Below are positions 23,542 through 31,829 of a DNA stretch of 48,707 nucleotides, piece by piece (within the stretch, counting starts at the first letter, position 1; every line of letters begins with the position of its first letter). The notes beneath the pieces were generated by a model that searched no databases, had not been told where the DNA came from, and saw nothing but the letters and a program-made list of their open reading frames with translations. A program made the translations under genes and the position numbers. Source of the DNA: Hyphomicrobiales bacterium (GTDB lineage Bacteria > Pseudomonadota > Alphaproteobacteria > Rhizobiales > Rhizobiaceae); the NCBI GenBank assembly GCA_900471925.1, contig UCGV01000040.1:1-48707 (forward strand), written 5' to 3'.

Positions 23542-24643
23542 TGCACATCACTTTCTGGACATGCTCGTCAAGGCCGGGATCAACAGGGCAACAGGCGTTC
23601 CCTGTTCTCTGCTCGGTCCGCTGTATTCGGCGCTGCCTGCACGCCAGGACATCGACTATATTCCCGCACATAACGAGGGTGCCGCGCTCGCGCTCGCCAG
23701 CGGATTTAGCCTTTGCCGGCGACCTTGCGCAACGCTGATGCAGGATTCCGGATTCGGCAATCTCATCAATCCGCTTACCTCGCTCTCCCTTCCTTATGGG
23801 ATCGGCGGCGTCATGATCATCGGTACGCACAATCCGGAAACGGACGAGCCGCAGCATCGCTACATGCCCAAAGTTGTTACAGCAACCCTGAGCGCACTCG
23901 ACATTCCTTTTCTCGAGGTCAACGACGAACTCGATCTGAACGAGACCGCCGAGCGCATCAGCAAGCAGCTTCGCTGCGATCGAATGGTCGTCCTTGGAAT
24001 CGGCCGTGGCCGCGTTGAGCACCGTGGGTTTCCGGTTGATTGCGCGAAATTACGGTCCGGGTTCGGGGGACGCCCTGATCGAGCCTCTGCCGTCAAAGCG
24101 GTTTCTGAATGGATCGCGCCCGATACAGCCGTTGTTGCGACAACAGGCTACATTTCGCGAGAATTGCGCGCGGCGTTCGATCGCCGGGAGAATTTCTATA
24201 TGCTGGGCTCCATGGGGCATGCGCCGGCAATCGGGCTTGGCGTCGCCTTGGCAAGATCAAATGAGGGCGAAGTTGTCCTTCTCGATGGCGACGGCGCGCT
24301 CCTGATGCATCTCGGCGTGCTTTCCATGATCGGACAGCAGCAGCCATCGCATTTCGTGCATGTTGTGCTCGATAACGAACTTTACGAGACGACGGGCGGC
24401 CAGACGAGCCTGTCGGGTCGCGTCAACCTCGCCGAGATCGCTACGGCAAACGGCTACAGGTCCGCGGTCCGGTGCGATGACATTGCTTCCTTCATTGTGG
24501 CGTTGAGGCACGCCCGGACGGCCGCCGGGCCACATATGCTCATTGTAAAAATTCGCGCCAGTGAATCCAACGATTTGCCGTCGATCATGCGCGACAAACA
24601 ACTGCCGATGGTGGCTGCACAATTTTCGGCGAGTCTGGCATGA
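23531..24643 (+). CDS. ppd: Phosphonopyruvate decarboxylase
   Basis: This 370-residue thiamine-diphosphate enzyme is of the usual length for Ppd. Its N-terminus shows GVPCSLLGPLYSAL and YIPAHNEGAALALASGF, including the catalytic Glu, and DSGFGNLINPLTSL, which is typical of this family. The cofactor motif is GDGALLMHLG (GDG 253-255) ending at N282 in VLDNELYETTGGQ. The enzyme converts phosphonopyruvate to phosphonoacetaldehyde and CO2, the irreversible step that pulls the PEP mutase equilibrium. Its start overlaps the SelA-like gene by 11 bases and its stop overlaps the transporter start by four, so the genes are tightly coupled. Sulfopyruvate decarboxylase is related, but the pepM context decides for phosphonopyruvate. 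Confidence 0.95.
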   Translation: MAIDAHHFLDMLVKAGINRATGVPCSLLGPLYSALPARQDIDYIPAHNEGAALALASGFSLCRRPCATLMQDSGFGNLINPLTSLSLPYGIGGVMIIGTHNPETDEPQHRYMPKVVTATLSALDIPFLEVNDELDLNETAERISKQLRCDRMVVLGIGRGRVEHRGFPVDCAKLRSGFGGRPDRASAVKAVSEWIAPDTAVVATTGYISRELRAAFDRRENFYMLGSMGHAPAIGLGVALARSNEGEVVLLDGDGALLMHLGVLSMIGQQQPSHFVHVVLDNELYETTGGQTSLSGRVNLAEIATANGYRSAVRCDDIASFIVALRHARTAAGPHMLIVKIRASESNDLPSIMRDKQLPMVAAQFSASLA

Positions 24644-25533
24644 TCGCGACCCTTCTTTCCGCCCAGACGAGCAAAGGGGTACCGTGGCGGATCTTTCTGC
24701 TCCATCTTGTGGCCGCGACCGCGTTCTCGATCGCAAACGCGCTGACGCACTTTGTTCCACAAATTCCCCCAGCCGAGACCGCCTTCTTGCGCAATATCTT
24801 CATGGTACTGTTCATGGGCGTCATGATCGTCGCCGATCCTCATAAGAGTGGTCGCAATCGCTTCGACAGGACGATGGTCCTGCAGTCTTTCGTGGCTGGT
24901 TCGGCAACGTATCTCGTCATGTTTCTGTGGTTCTGGAGCCTGAGGCTATTGCCGTTGGCAACCGTCACAACTCTCTTCTATCTGAAGATCATTTTTGCCG
25001 CACTGCTCTCCAGCCTCCTGTTGGGCGAGAGGTTTTCGCCGATTGCGGCCGCTGGCGCCATGGTCGTGTGTGCGGGTATTGGCGTCGCGATCGGCCCGGA
25101 TCTTTCTTTCTTCAATCTGGGCACGGCGCTTGCAGTTTTCTCGGGGCTCTTGAGTGCCGGCTCAGCGATCACCTCCCGTGAGGTCTCACGCCGAACGGAC
25201 GTGCTTCGAGCAAGCCTTGCCTTTTCGATAGGGGGACTTCCGATCGGGCTCGCCGTCTCAGGGCCCGGCCTGGCAATTCCGGAATTGCCGGCATTGTCGG
25301 TCATGGTTCTCGTTTCAGCCCTTTCGGTTGTCTCGCAACTCGCTCTGTTTGCGGCCTACGTTGCCGGTCCTCTCAGTCGAAATTCGGGTTTCGAAGCGAT
25401 CCGAGTGATCGTCGCGGTCGTGCTCGGAGCCACGTTTCTTGATGAGCCGATCACAATGGGCCTGCTTATCGGCATACCGGTCATTGGCCTCGGACTTTAT
25501 CTCATGTGCCGGAACGTCCCCTCCTCTCAATAG
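24640..25533 (+). CDS. DMT/EamA-family membrane transporter
   Basis: This 297-residue protein has about ten hydrophobic segments in two repeated halves, the EamA layout. The first half contains ETAFLRNIFMVLFM and LFYLKIIFAALLSSLLLGER, the second FEAIRVIVAVVLGATFLDEP, the typical repeat end. Members export amino acids and other small metabolites or move sugar-nucleotide-like compounds. It is coupled to ppd by an ATGA overlap. In this operon it may export a free phosphonate or flip a lipid-linked one; the sequence does not show which. The cysE-like gene follows 10 bases later. Confidence 0.88.
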   Translation: MIATLLSAQTSKGVPWRIFLLHLVAATAFSIANALTHFVPQIPPAETAFLRNIFMVLFMGVMIVADPHKSGRNRFDRTMVLQSFVAGSATYLVMFLWFWSLRLLPLATVTTLFYLKIIFAALLSSLLLGERFSPIAAAGAMVVCAGIGVAIGPDLSFFNLGTALAVFSGLLSAGSAITSREVSRRTDVLRASLAFSIGGLPIGLAVSGPGLAIPELPALSVMVLVSALSVVSQLALFAAYVAGPLSRNSGFEAIRVIVAVVLGATFLDEPITMGLLIGIPVIGLGLYLMCRNVPSSQ

Positions 25534-25543
25534 GTCCACCGCC

Positions 25544-26338
25544 ATGCACCTTAAAGACGATTATCAAACTTCCGGGGACATGCTGTTCGACAGGCTGCAG
25601 CAGATCGCCCGGGCATGGATGAGCAGCGATGCGATCGTGGAAGCGCTGGTAAAGCCAGTGCTCGAAGCCAGAAATTTCGACGCCTTGCTTGCGGCGATTG
25701 TCTCAAACTCGCTTTCGGACGAGCGCGTGCTCGACCTCAACTCTGTTTTCCGGCGCGCCTATGAGGATCATGCAATGCTTGTGACGATGGCACGACGAGA
25801 TCTCGAGCAGACCTTTTCCGGCGAAGCGGCAGTCGCCGATATTTTGACGCCACTTCTGTTCTTTCCCGGCTTCCATGCGCTTCAGACCCACCGCCTCGCG
25901 CATCGGCTGTGGCAGTCCGATCGCGGCGGGCTTGCGCACTATCTTCAGTCACTGTCGATCCGGGCCCACGGCGCCGACATCCATCCAGGCGCACAGATCG
26001 AGCCGGGAGTGGTCATATCGCACAGCAACGGGATCGTGATTGGTGAAACCGCCGAAATCGGCGGGGGCGCCATCATCCGGCAAAACGTGACGCTCGGATC
26101 GAAATACCGTCGGGGCGGTCCTCGCCACCCTATAATCGGTGCTGACGTCACGATCGGAGCGGGCGCGACAGTCCTCGGCCGGATCACGATCGGCGCCAAA
26201 GCCGTCATAGGCGCCGGCGCTGTCGTCGTGCATCCCGTGGCCACAGGGGAAACTGTCGTAGGATTTGCCGCGCGCCCGACGAAGAAATCGGACCCTATTC
26301 AAGAGACGAGGACAAGTCCAGCGAACGCCGTTCGATGA
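25544..26338 (+). CDS. Serine acetyltransferase-like O-acetyltransferase
   Basis: This 264-residue protein has a CysE-like helical N-terminal domain (SVFRRAYEDHAMLVTMARRD, FPGFHALQTHRLAHRLW) and a C-terminal left-handed beta-helix with hexapeptide repeats (IHPGAQIEPGVVISH, IGETAEIGG, IIGADVTIGAGATVLG). The residues expected for serine O-acetyltransferase are present: ADIHPGA and the HSNGIVIGET block containing the catalytic His. It would acetylate L-serine or another hydroxyl compound with acetyl-CoA. As the last gene of the phosphonate operon it may provide O-acetylserine for the SelA-like enzyme or modify the product directly. Its 3' end overlaps the convergent esterase gene by 44 bases. 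CysE for general cysteine synthesis is the alternative, but the location argues for a dedicated role. Confidence 0.85.
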   Translation: MHLKDDYQTSGDMLFDRLQQIARAWMSSDAIVEALVKPVLEARNFDALLAAIVSNSLSDERVLDLNSVFRRAYEDHAMLVTMARRDLEQTFSGEAAVADILTPLLFFPGFHALQTHRLAHRLWQSDRGGLAHYLQSLSIRAHGADIHPGAQIEPGVVISHSNGIVIGETAEIGGGAIIRQNVTLGSKYRRGGPRHPIIGADVTIGAGATVLGRITIGAKAVIGAGAVVVHPVATGETVVGFAARPTKKSDPIQETRTSPANAVR

Positions 26339-27200
26339 AATCTGCGACAGGCGAAAGGTGCTCGTGTACCGCAGCCCAGGTCGCAAGACGTCTCAGGTAG
26401 CCGTGGCTCTCACCCTTGGCGACCTGCAACTGGTGCCCCACTCCGCATCGTTCAAGGCTTGCTGCCAAGTCCAGGCTGTCTGAGAGGAGGGGGTCACATT
26501 CGGCAGCACCAATGTAGACCTGCGGCAACTCGTTTGCATCGCAGGCAAGCAGGTTAACTTCCTCTCGTTCGGCCTGCGACGCGGCGTGCAAATAAGCAGA
26601 CCAGTAGGACCGCATTCGCTCAGTCGTCAAGCCGAAGGCACCACAACCATTCGCGCGATAGCTGTCAGTCGTAAAATCCGGCCTGTAGGCCCCATAGAAG
26701 AGGACCAGACCGTTCAGCACCTTACGAGATAGGCGCATAGCTGCCGACAGGGCGATGTGAGCACCGGCCGAATCCCCGCCAAGGAAAAGCGGGCGACCGT
26801 CCGCGTGATCCAGGATCGCCCCTTCGTACAAGCCCTTCACGATCCGGATGACATCGTTGCGGGCCGATGGGTAGGCGTGTTCCGGAGCCAGCCGATAGCC
26901 GACCGACAGGATTTCGACGCGTCCGCAGACTGAAAGCTGGCGCAGGAAGCGATCGTGGCTGTCGAGAGATCCGAAGGACCAACCGCCGCCGTGCAGATAG
27001 ACGAGCAACGGTAGATCGTCGCAATGAGCCGGCTTGTACAGGCGACATGGCACCCCATCTTGCCTTGGCAACCTCATATCACGCACGGAAGCGACGCGCG
27101 GCGCGTCGGCGTTGATCAACCTGTCACGTTCGCGTCGCTCCAGCCGTTCCCTCTGGATGGCGGCGATGTCGCTCGCGGTGAGTGCCGGAACGTCCGTCAT
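26295..27200 (-). CDS. HSL-type alpha/beta hydrolase (esterase)
   Basis: This 301-residue esterase is of the hormone-sensitive-lipase family. The oxyanion-hole motif HGGGWSFG is at residues 70-77 and the nucleophile S144 is in GGDSAGAH. The acid is probably in GAAECDPLLSD and the histidine in KGESHGYL. Such enzymes hydrolyse short-chain esters in the cytoplasm. Its start overlaps the end of the deacylase gene by four bases, and it is the last gene of the minus-strand transport operon. It collides head-on with the acetyltransferase-like gene, overlapping it by 44 bases. A role in removing O-acyl groups from the imported compound is a reasonable inference. Confidence 0.88.
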   Translation of the reverse strand: MTDVPALTASDIAAIQRERLERRERDRLINADAPRVASVRDMRLPRQDGVPCRLYKPAHCDDLPLLVYLHGGGWSFGSLDSHDRFLRQLSVCGRVEILSVGYRLAPEHAYPSARNDVIRIVKGLYEGAILDHADGRPLFLGGDSAGAHIALSAAMRLSRKVLNGLVLFYGAYRPDFTTDSYRANGCGAFGLTTERMRSYWSAYLHAASQAEREEVNLLACDANELPQVYIGAAECDPLLSDSLDLAASLERCGVGHQLQVAKGESHGYLRRLATWAAVHEHLSPVADFIERRSLDLSSSLE

Positions 27201-28225
27201 AACGCAATATCGCTCGCCAGATGGTAAAGGCAGTCGCCGCGGCTGGTCCGCCCGATTGAACGTTGGCAGACAACCAGGCCATCATGACGAAACCGTTCGG
27301 TGATCGGCGGACGCGTCGGATCCTCCGGAAACCAGATACGTGCAGCAGGCTCTCCTTTTATCACCATGTCGCCGAGATCGCGCAGGGGTTCGTAGACACC
27401 ATCGGCCGACGCGAAAACGAAGTAATCGTCTCCACCAAGCTGGACCATGCGCACATCACTCTCGATCGTCTGGCCTCCATCGGACAGGAGATCCCAGTGC
27501 CGCAACACGGAACGGACACCGCGTTCGGCGATTTCAAGCCCGTGGCGCGAAACCGTGCCGCCGCCGCCCAGTTCGCTGGAGATCAGCGGTTTTCCGCACC
27601 GTTCTGCAGCCCCTGCCAATCCCCTGTCCAGCAGGCCTTCCTCTCCCGGCTGCCCAGACTTGACCAGGCAAAGCGGTGCACCGAAGGCCCTGACTGCAGA
27701 CAAGAGCGAGGCTCGTCGCACCGGATCAGTGCTAAACCGCATCAGGCTGCAAGGGCTATGCAGGAGCGATGTACCACCGGAATGCAGGTCGATGATGAAA
27801 TCGCATTGCGGGACCAGGACGCTCTCCAGATAGTGCGCCAGCATTTCGGTTGGCGACCCCTCGGGGTTTCCCGGGAAGCTGCGATTGAGGTTCATCTGAT
27901 CGAGCGGAGAAAGGCGCGTCCCGGCTGCAACCGCCGTCATATTGACGGAAGGCAGGACGATCAGCCTGCCGCTTACCTGCCGCAACTCGATGCCCGCAAG
28001 CAATTTCGTCATCGCCAGCTGCCCCTCGTACTCGTCGCCGTGAATACCCGACGATAAGAGGACGGTCGGCCCTTCGCCGTTGCTGATAACGGTGATCGGC
28101 ACCGGTTGCCACCCATAAGCCGAGCGGTTGGAGGAATATGGCAATCGCAGGTATCCGTCGATCCGGCCAGGCTCGTTGAAAGACACCTCGCAATGAATGC
28201 GCGAGGCAAGCCGCGCCGATCTCAT
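27197..28225 (-). CDS. AstE/AspA-type zinc deacylase (M14 family)
   Basis: This 342-residue protein is of the succinylglutamate desuccinylase/aspartoacylase group. The zinc ligands are visible as H62 and E65 in SSGIHGDEYEG and H148 in FIIDLHSGGTS. R115 in NLNRSFPGNPEG binds the substrate carboxylate or phosphate. A beta-rich C-terminal part follows (YFVFASADGVYEPLRDLGD). It is close in pattern to N-acetyl-diaminobutyrate deacetylase (DoeB) proteins. The enzyme would remove an N-acyl group from a small amine or amino acid. Both ends overlap neighbours by four bases (phosphoesterase upstream, esterase downstream), so the three hydrolases are made together. Confidence 0.87.
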   Translation of the reverse strand: MRSARLASRIHCEVSFNEPGRIDGYLRLPYSSNRSAYGWQPVPITVISNGEGPTVLLSSGIHGDEYEGQLAMTKLLAGIELRQVSGRLIVLPSVNMTAVAAGTRLSPLDQMNLNRSFPGNPEGSPTEMLAHYLESVLVPQCDFIIDLHSGGTSLLHSPCSLMRFSTDPVRRASLLSAVRAFGAPLCLVKSGQPGEEGLLDRGLAGAAERCGKPLISSELGGGGTVSRHGLEIAERGVRSVLRHWDLLSDGGQTIESDVRMVQLGGDDYFVFASADGVYEPLRDLGDMVIKGEPAARIWFPEDPTRPPITERFRHDGLVVCQRSIGRTSRGDCLYHLASDIAL

Positions 28226-29001
28226 GCCGATTGCCTCCCAACGCCGAAAGGAATGAGGCGATGCATAAAGGTCTCGCCATAAAAGATCATCTCGAGTACG
28301 CCCGACAGCGCGACCGGACTGTCAACCGGCGCGGTGCGCTCATCGAGTTGATCGCCAGTGGTCGGCGCCCACACAACGCTGACGCCGTCACGGTGCAGGA
28401 CACGATACTCGTGGCGATGGCCGCAAGCCACAACCCTCACGCTGGAGCCGGTCACGACATCCCAGAATCGTGCGCGCGCTTCGACGGGGATCGCAGCAGA
28501 GCCCTGCTCTGCCTCGTCGGGTGCCATGACGAAGGGCGGCTTGTGCATGAACAGAGCAACTGGACGGCGACCGGCCTGTCGAAGCGTGCTCCCCAGCCAC
28601 GCCCATTCTTCGGCCTCTCTCGCTGATCCAAGGCCGAACAGCATGGAATTTATGCCGACCAGGCGCCAGTCGCCTATATCTTTTGCCCAGTGCGCAGCGC
28701 CATAGTTGCTTTCGAAACGCTGCAGCAGATCCTCACATATTGGCCCGCCGCGGGGCGGCCCGTCGCCGATATCGTGATTGCCCGGTATGGCCAACCATTC
28801 TACGTCGAGACCGGATAGCTCGTCTCTGGCGAATGCATGATCCCTGGCGTTCTCGGGTTCGTCCAGCACGATATCCCCGGTATGAATAACGAGATTCGGT
28901 CGTGTCGTCCGGATGGCCTGTGTTGTCTCGTGCCAGCCGGAGCGTGAGCCCGGATCGGTTTCGCGCAGATGTGTGTCACTGATATGAATAACTTTGAACA
29001 T
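28222..29001 (-). CDS. Calcineurin-like metallophosphoesterase
   Basis: This 259-residue enzyme shows the complete metallophosphoesterase signature: D9-x-H11 (ISDTHL), GD (42-43 in HTGDIV), GNHD (74-77), then FMHKPP and ACGHRHEYR. The pattern and length match cyclic-nucleotide/glycerophosphodiester phosphodiesterases of the GpdQ/CpdA type. ATG 29001 was chosen because the first 87 residues of the longer frame do not align and GAGGACGA precedes this ATG. With the upstream ABC importer it could cleave an imported phospho- or phosphonodiester. It is translationally coupled to the deacylase (ATGA). Confidence 0.87.
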   Translation of the reverse strand: MFKVIHISDTHLRETDPGSRSGWHETTQAIRTTRPNLVIHTGDIVLDEPENARDHAFARDELSGLDVEWLAIPGNHDIGDGPPRGGPICEDLLQRFESNYGAAHWAKDIGDWRLVGINSMLFGLGSAREAEEWAWLGSTLRQAGRRPVALFMHKPPFVMAPDEAEQGSAAIPVEARARFWDVVTGSSVRVVACGHRHEYRVLHRDGVSVVWAPTTGDQLDERTAPVDSPVALSGVLEMIFYGETFMHRLIPFGVGRQSA

Positions 29002-29046
29002 TCGTCCTCGCCTCGTCGCGCGCAATGGCGCAACGCATGATGATCT

Positions 29047-29072
29047 GGGGCCGGCCGGACACGGCCGGCCCC
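29047..29072 (-). other. GC-rich stem-loop between binding-protein and phosphoesterase genes
   Basis: GGGGCCGGCC (29047-29056) and GGCCGGCCCC (29063-29072) form a perfect ten-base stem around GGACAC, just after the 29087 stop on the minus strand. No U-tract follows, so it is more likely an mRNA 3'-end stabiliser or attenuator between the two genes than an intrinsic terminator. Confidence 0.6.
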
Positions 29073-29086
29073 TTCGGTCCACCGCA

Positions 29087-30337
29087 TCAAAGAAGGTTCT
29101 GGACCTGTTGGCGCAACTGACCGAGCGCATTCGCGGGGGAAATAGCCAGGGACGACACTTGCTGCATCGCATCCTCGATCGTCTTGTCGATCTTGGCGGA
29201 GTTCTGTCCCGGAAAGGCGTACCATGGTGAGGCCCTGCTAATGCTTTGGAGAGCAGGGGCAAGGTTCGGCTGGGAGGTCAGGTATGCTTTCAATGCCGGA
29301 TCGCGTTCGACCACAGCCGTGTTGGTCGGCAGATAAGACGTGTTCTGTGCAACGATGAGCTGTCCCTTCGGTCCTGCCAGAAATTTCAGGAAGCGCCAGG
29401 CGGCGGCCTGCTGATGATCGTCTCTGGTCGTCATGACGGCAGCGATGCCTGCGGCAGGGACATGGCCTTTGGCGTCGGGAACGGGAAGCGCTGTGACGCC
29501 GAGCTTGAACTTGCCGGCAATCTCCTGGTTATGCTTCGACAGGAGGCTGCTTGAATCAGTGAATATACCGATCATGCCGCTGACGAAGGCTTGCCGCGAT
29601 TGCGGCGTCGTCATCGCCATTTTCGCCTGACCAGCCTCGCCGAAATCGTGGAGTAGGTCGAAGACCGCGACACCGGCCGGACCGTCGAAGGTCAATACCC
29701 GATCATCCTCGCTCATCAGCCTCCCGCCATGGGACTCGATGAGTGCCTGGAAAGTGGCGGCATTGCTGCGCACGAAACCGCCGACCACGCCAGGATGGCG
29801 AGCCCTGATGTCTTTTGCCAGCATCACGATCTCCGCCCAGTGCGTCGGAAAAGGCCGATCGCCGCGAAGCTCTTCGACAAGCGTCGCATTATAGAACAGC
29901 ATGGGGAAGGAGAAGCCGACGCCAAGTCCATAGACCGAGCCTGCGACCCTGCAGCTGTCAGCAACCGAGGCGGAAAAGGCACCTTCTTTCCAATCTGCAT
30001 CCTTCACGATGAAAGATTGCAGGGGAACCGCGATCTCGCGTTCGGCAGCGACGCGCAGATAATTGTAGCCCTGGAACGAGATGTCCGGCAGGTCGTTGAC
30101 AACGGATTTACGCAGAAGTTCCTGTATCATCTCGGGCTGTTCGCCCGGGGCTACCTCGAGCCTGACGGCAATATCGGGATTTTCCGCCTGGAATGCCTTG
30201 ACGATTTCATCGAACATCGGGCGGAAGATCGAGATCGCCTGACCGACGCGCAAGACCGTCTGTTCGGCCCGGGCGGCTATCGGCAGCCCGGCCATGATGG
30301 TGGCGCCGGCAAGAAAGCTTCGTCGATTAAGGAGCAT
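29087..30337 (-). CDS. ABC transporter substrate-binding protein with Tat signal (family 1)
   Basis: This 416-residue protein is of the family 1 (UgpB/maltose-type) solute-binding group. The N-terminus MLLNRRSFLAGATIMAGLP carries a twin-arginine motif (NRRSFLAG) and ends in ARA, so it is probably exported folded by the Tat system. It is paralogous to the protein at 30437 along its whole length: IFRPMFDE, LLRKSVVNDLPDISFQGYN, AGKFKLGV, FLKFLAGPKGQL, TSYLPTN and WYAFPGQNSAKIDK. ATG 30337 was chosen from the signal peptide; the longer frame to 30385 would bury it. It shares one ABC importer with its paralogue, so two ligands or two affinities are likely. Confidence 0.88.
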   Translation of the reverse strand: MLLNRRSFLAGATIMAGLPIAARAEQTVLRVGQAISIFRPMFDEIVKAFQAENPDIAVRLEVAPGEQPEMIQELLRKSVVNDLPDISFQGYNYLRVAAEREIAVPLQSFIVKDADWKEGAFSASVADSCRVAGSVYGLGVGFSFPMLFYNATLVEELRGDRPFPTHWAEIVMLAKDIRARHPGVVGGFVRSNAATFQALIESHGGRLMSEDDRVLTFDGPAGVAVFDLLHDFGEAGQAKMAMTTPQSRQAFVSGMIGIFTDSSSLLSKHNQEIAGKFKLGVTALPVPDAKGHVPAAGIAAVMTTRDDHQQAAAWRFLKFLAGPKGQLIVAQNTSYLPTNTAVVERDPALKAYLTSQPNLAPALQSISRASPWYAFPGQNSAKIDKTIEDAMQQVSSLAISPANALGQLRQQVQNLL

Positions 30338-30375
30338 ATCTAACCTCTTTTGGATTGGTAGGTCGAATAGGCCGG

Positions 30376-30400
30376 GTTCGGCCACCTGAAGCGGCCGAAC
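30376..30400 (-). other. Stem-loop between the two binding-protein genes
   Basis: GTTCGGCC (30376-30383) pairs perfectly with GGCCGAAC (30393-30400) around a nine-base loop, in the 99-base gap between the two substrate-binding protein genes. No U-tract follows on the minus strand. Confidence 0.5.
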
Positions 30401-30436
30401 GGTGCGGCGTTCGAGCAGGTCTGCTCTTCGGAAAAC

Positions 30437-31684
30437 CTACTTCTGAAGTTCTTCGATCCGGACCTTCAGGGCCTCAAGGGCCGGCTGCGGAGGCTTGCGC
30501 AGTGTGACGACACTTTCCATCGCATCGTTGATTTCCTTGTCGATGCGAGCGGTGTTGGCGCCCTGAAATGCATACCAGGCGGACGCAAAGGGAACCGTCT
30601 CGATCGCCGCCTGCATTTTCGGTTGCTTGGCGAGCGCTGCTTGCAGTTCAGGGCTGCTCTTGATGGCGTTGGCATTGGTTGGAACATAGGATGTGTTGTT
30701 GACCACATCGACCTGGCCCGTCGGGCCGACGAGGAACTTCAGAAACTGCCACGCGACCTTCTGACGTTCCGCGTCCTTCGTGAGCATCATGCCGGCAATG
30801 CCCGCGGCCGGGATCGTTCCCTCGGCGGGGATGGGAAACCTTGCAACACCAAGTTTGAACTTGCCCGCAGATTCCTTGTCGAGCCTCGACAGAATGCTGC
30901 TGGCATCGGTCATGAAACCGATCTTTCCGGCAGCGAATGCCTGACGCGCCTGGTCAGTGCTCATGGGAATGGCAGCCTGGCCAGCCTGGCCAAACTTTTC
31001 GATGAGGGCGAAAGCGTCCTGTCCTTCCTTGCCTGCAAGCAGTGGTGCATTGGTCTTTGGATCGGCCAATACGCCTCCGGCACCGTTGACGAGCGCCTGT
31101 AGGACCCAGGAATCCGGCCGGATGTAGGCGCCCAGCGTGTCGCCGTTCTGCTGCTTGATTGTCTTTGCAAGAGACAGAAGGCCGTCCCAGGTTTCCGGAA
31201 ACTTGGCATTACCGATGGCCGCTTTCACCAGATCGGCATTGTAATAGACGACGAGGAAGGAGTAGGCGACTCCTACGCCGTAGGTCTTTCCGTTGACGGC
31301 AGCGCTCGCCGTCACGTTGGGAGAGATCCCGGCCTCGACGGCTTCAGCATCGGCGGCAAGCAGCGCGTCGAGCGGCATCGCCAGGTCCCTGGCCACGACC
31401 GTCTGGATGAAATTGTAGCCCTGGAAGGTCACATCCGGCAGATTGTTGACCAGTGATTTGCGCAGCAGATCCTGGATCATATCCTCCTGGTCCCCGGCCG
31501 GTACTTCCAGGGAGATCTTGATGTCCGGATGAATGGCCTCGAAGTCCTTTGCAAAGGTCTCGAACATCGGTTTGAAGATGGCGGGCGTCGCTGAAACCTT
31601 CAGCGTCGTATCGGCCAGAGCATTGCAAGTCGTGGACGCAAGTGCGAGGAGTATGGCCGTCGTCAGTTTCGGTATCTTGTTCAT
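30437..31684 (-). CDS. ABC transporter substrate-binding protein with Sec signal (family 1)
   Basis: This 415-residue protein begins MNKIPKLTTAILLALASTTC and is cleaved probably after NALA, a standard Sec signal. The mature part is a family 1 solute-binding protein (IFKPMFETFAKDFEAIHPDI, LLRKSLVNNLPDVTFQGYN, NTSYVPTNANAIKSSPEL). The type binds glycerol-3-phosphate, glycerophosphodiesters or sugars for UgpABCE-like importers. It is transcribed after the two permease genes and before its Tat-exported paralogue. Stem-loops flank it on both sides. The ligand is unknown; the hydrolases downstream suggest an acylated phospho- or phosphonodiester. Confidence 0.9.
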   Translation of the reverse strand: MNKIPKLTTAILLALASTTCNALADTTLKVSATPAIFKPMFETFAKDFEAIHPDIKISLEVPAGDQEDMIQDLLRKSLVNNLPDVTFQGYNFIQTVVARDLAMPLDALLAADAEAVEAGISPNVTASAAVNGKTYGVGVAYSFLVVYYNADLVKAAIGNAKFPETWDGLLSLAKTIKQQNGDTLGAYIRPDSWVLQALVNGAGGVLADPKTNAPLLAGKEGQDAFALIEKFGQAGQAAIPMSTDQARQAFAAGKIGFMTDASSILSRLDKESAGKFKLGVARFPIPAEGTIPAAGIAGMMLTKDAERQKVAWQFLKFLVGPTGQVDVVNNTSYVPTNANAIKSSPELQAALAKQPKMQAAIETVPFASAWYAFQGANTARIDKEINDAMESVVTLRKPPQPALEALKVRIEELQK

Positions 31685-31719
31685 GTCGTGATCCCTTCAC
31701 GCAAGAGTTTGGTACTGAA

Positions 31720-31751
31720 GGCCGGAATTTGGAGGCACCCAGATTCCGGCC
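31720..31751 (-). other. Stem-loop between permease and binding-protein genes
   Basis: GGCCGGAAT (31720-31728) and ATTCCGGCC (31743-31751) are perfect inverted complements within the 145-base gap before the 30437-31684 gene. It could be an RNase-stop or processing site that lets the binding protein be made in excess over the permeases. Confidence 0.55.
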
Positions 31752-31829
31752 ACGTCTTCTGCCTCGCGCGGCGCTCATCCGCACAAGAAGAACATTTGCG
31801 CAGCTGCCATGGTTGGCAGGCTGGCGGTT

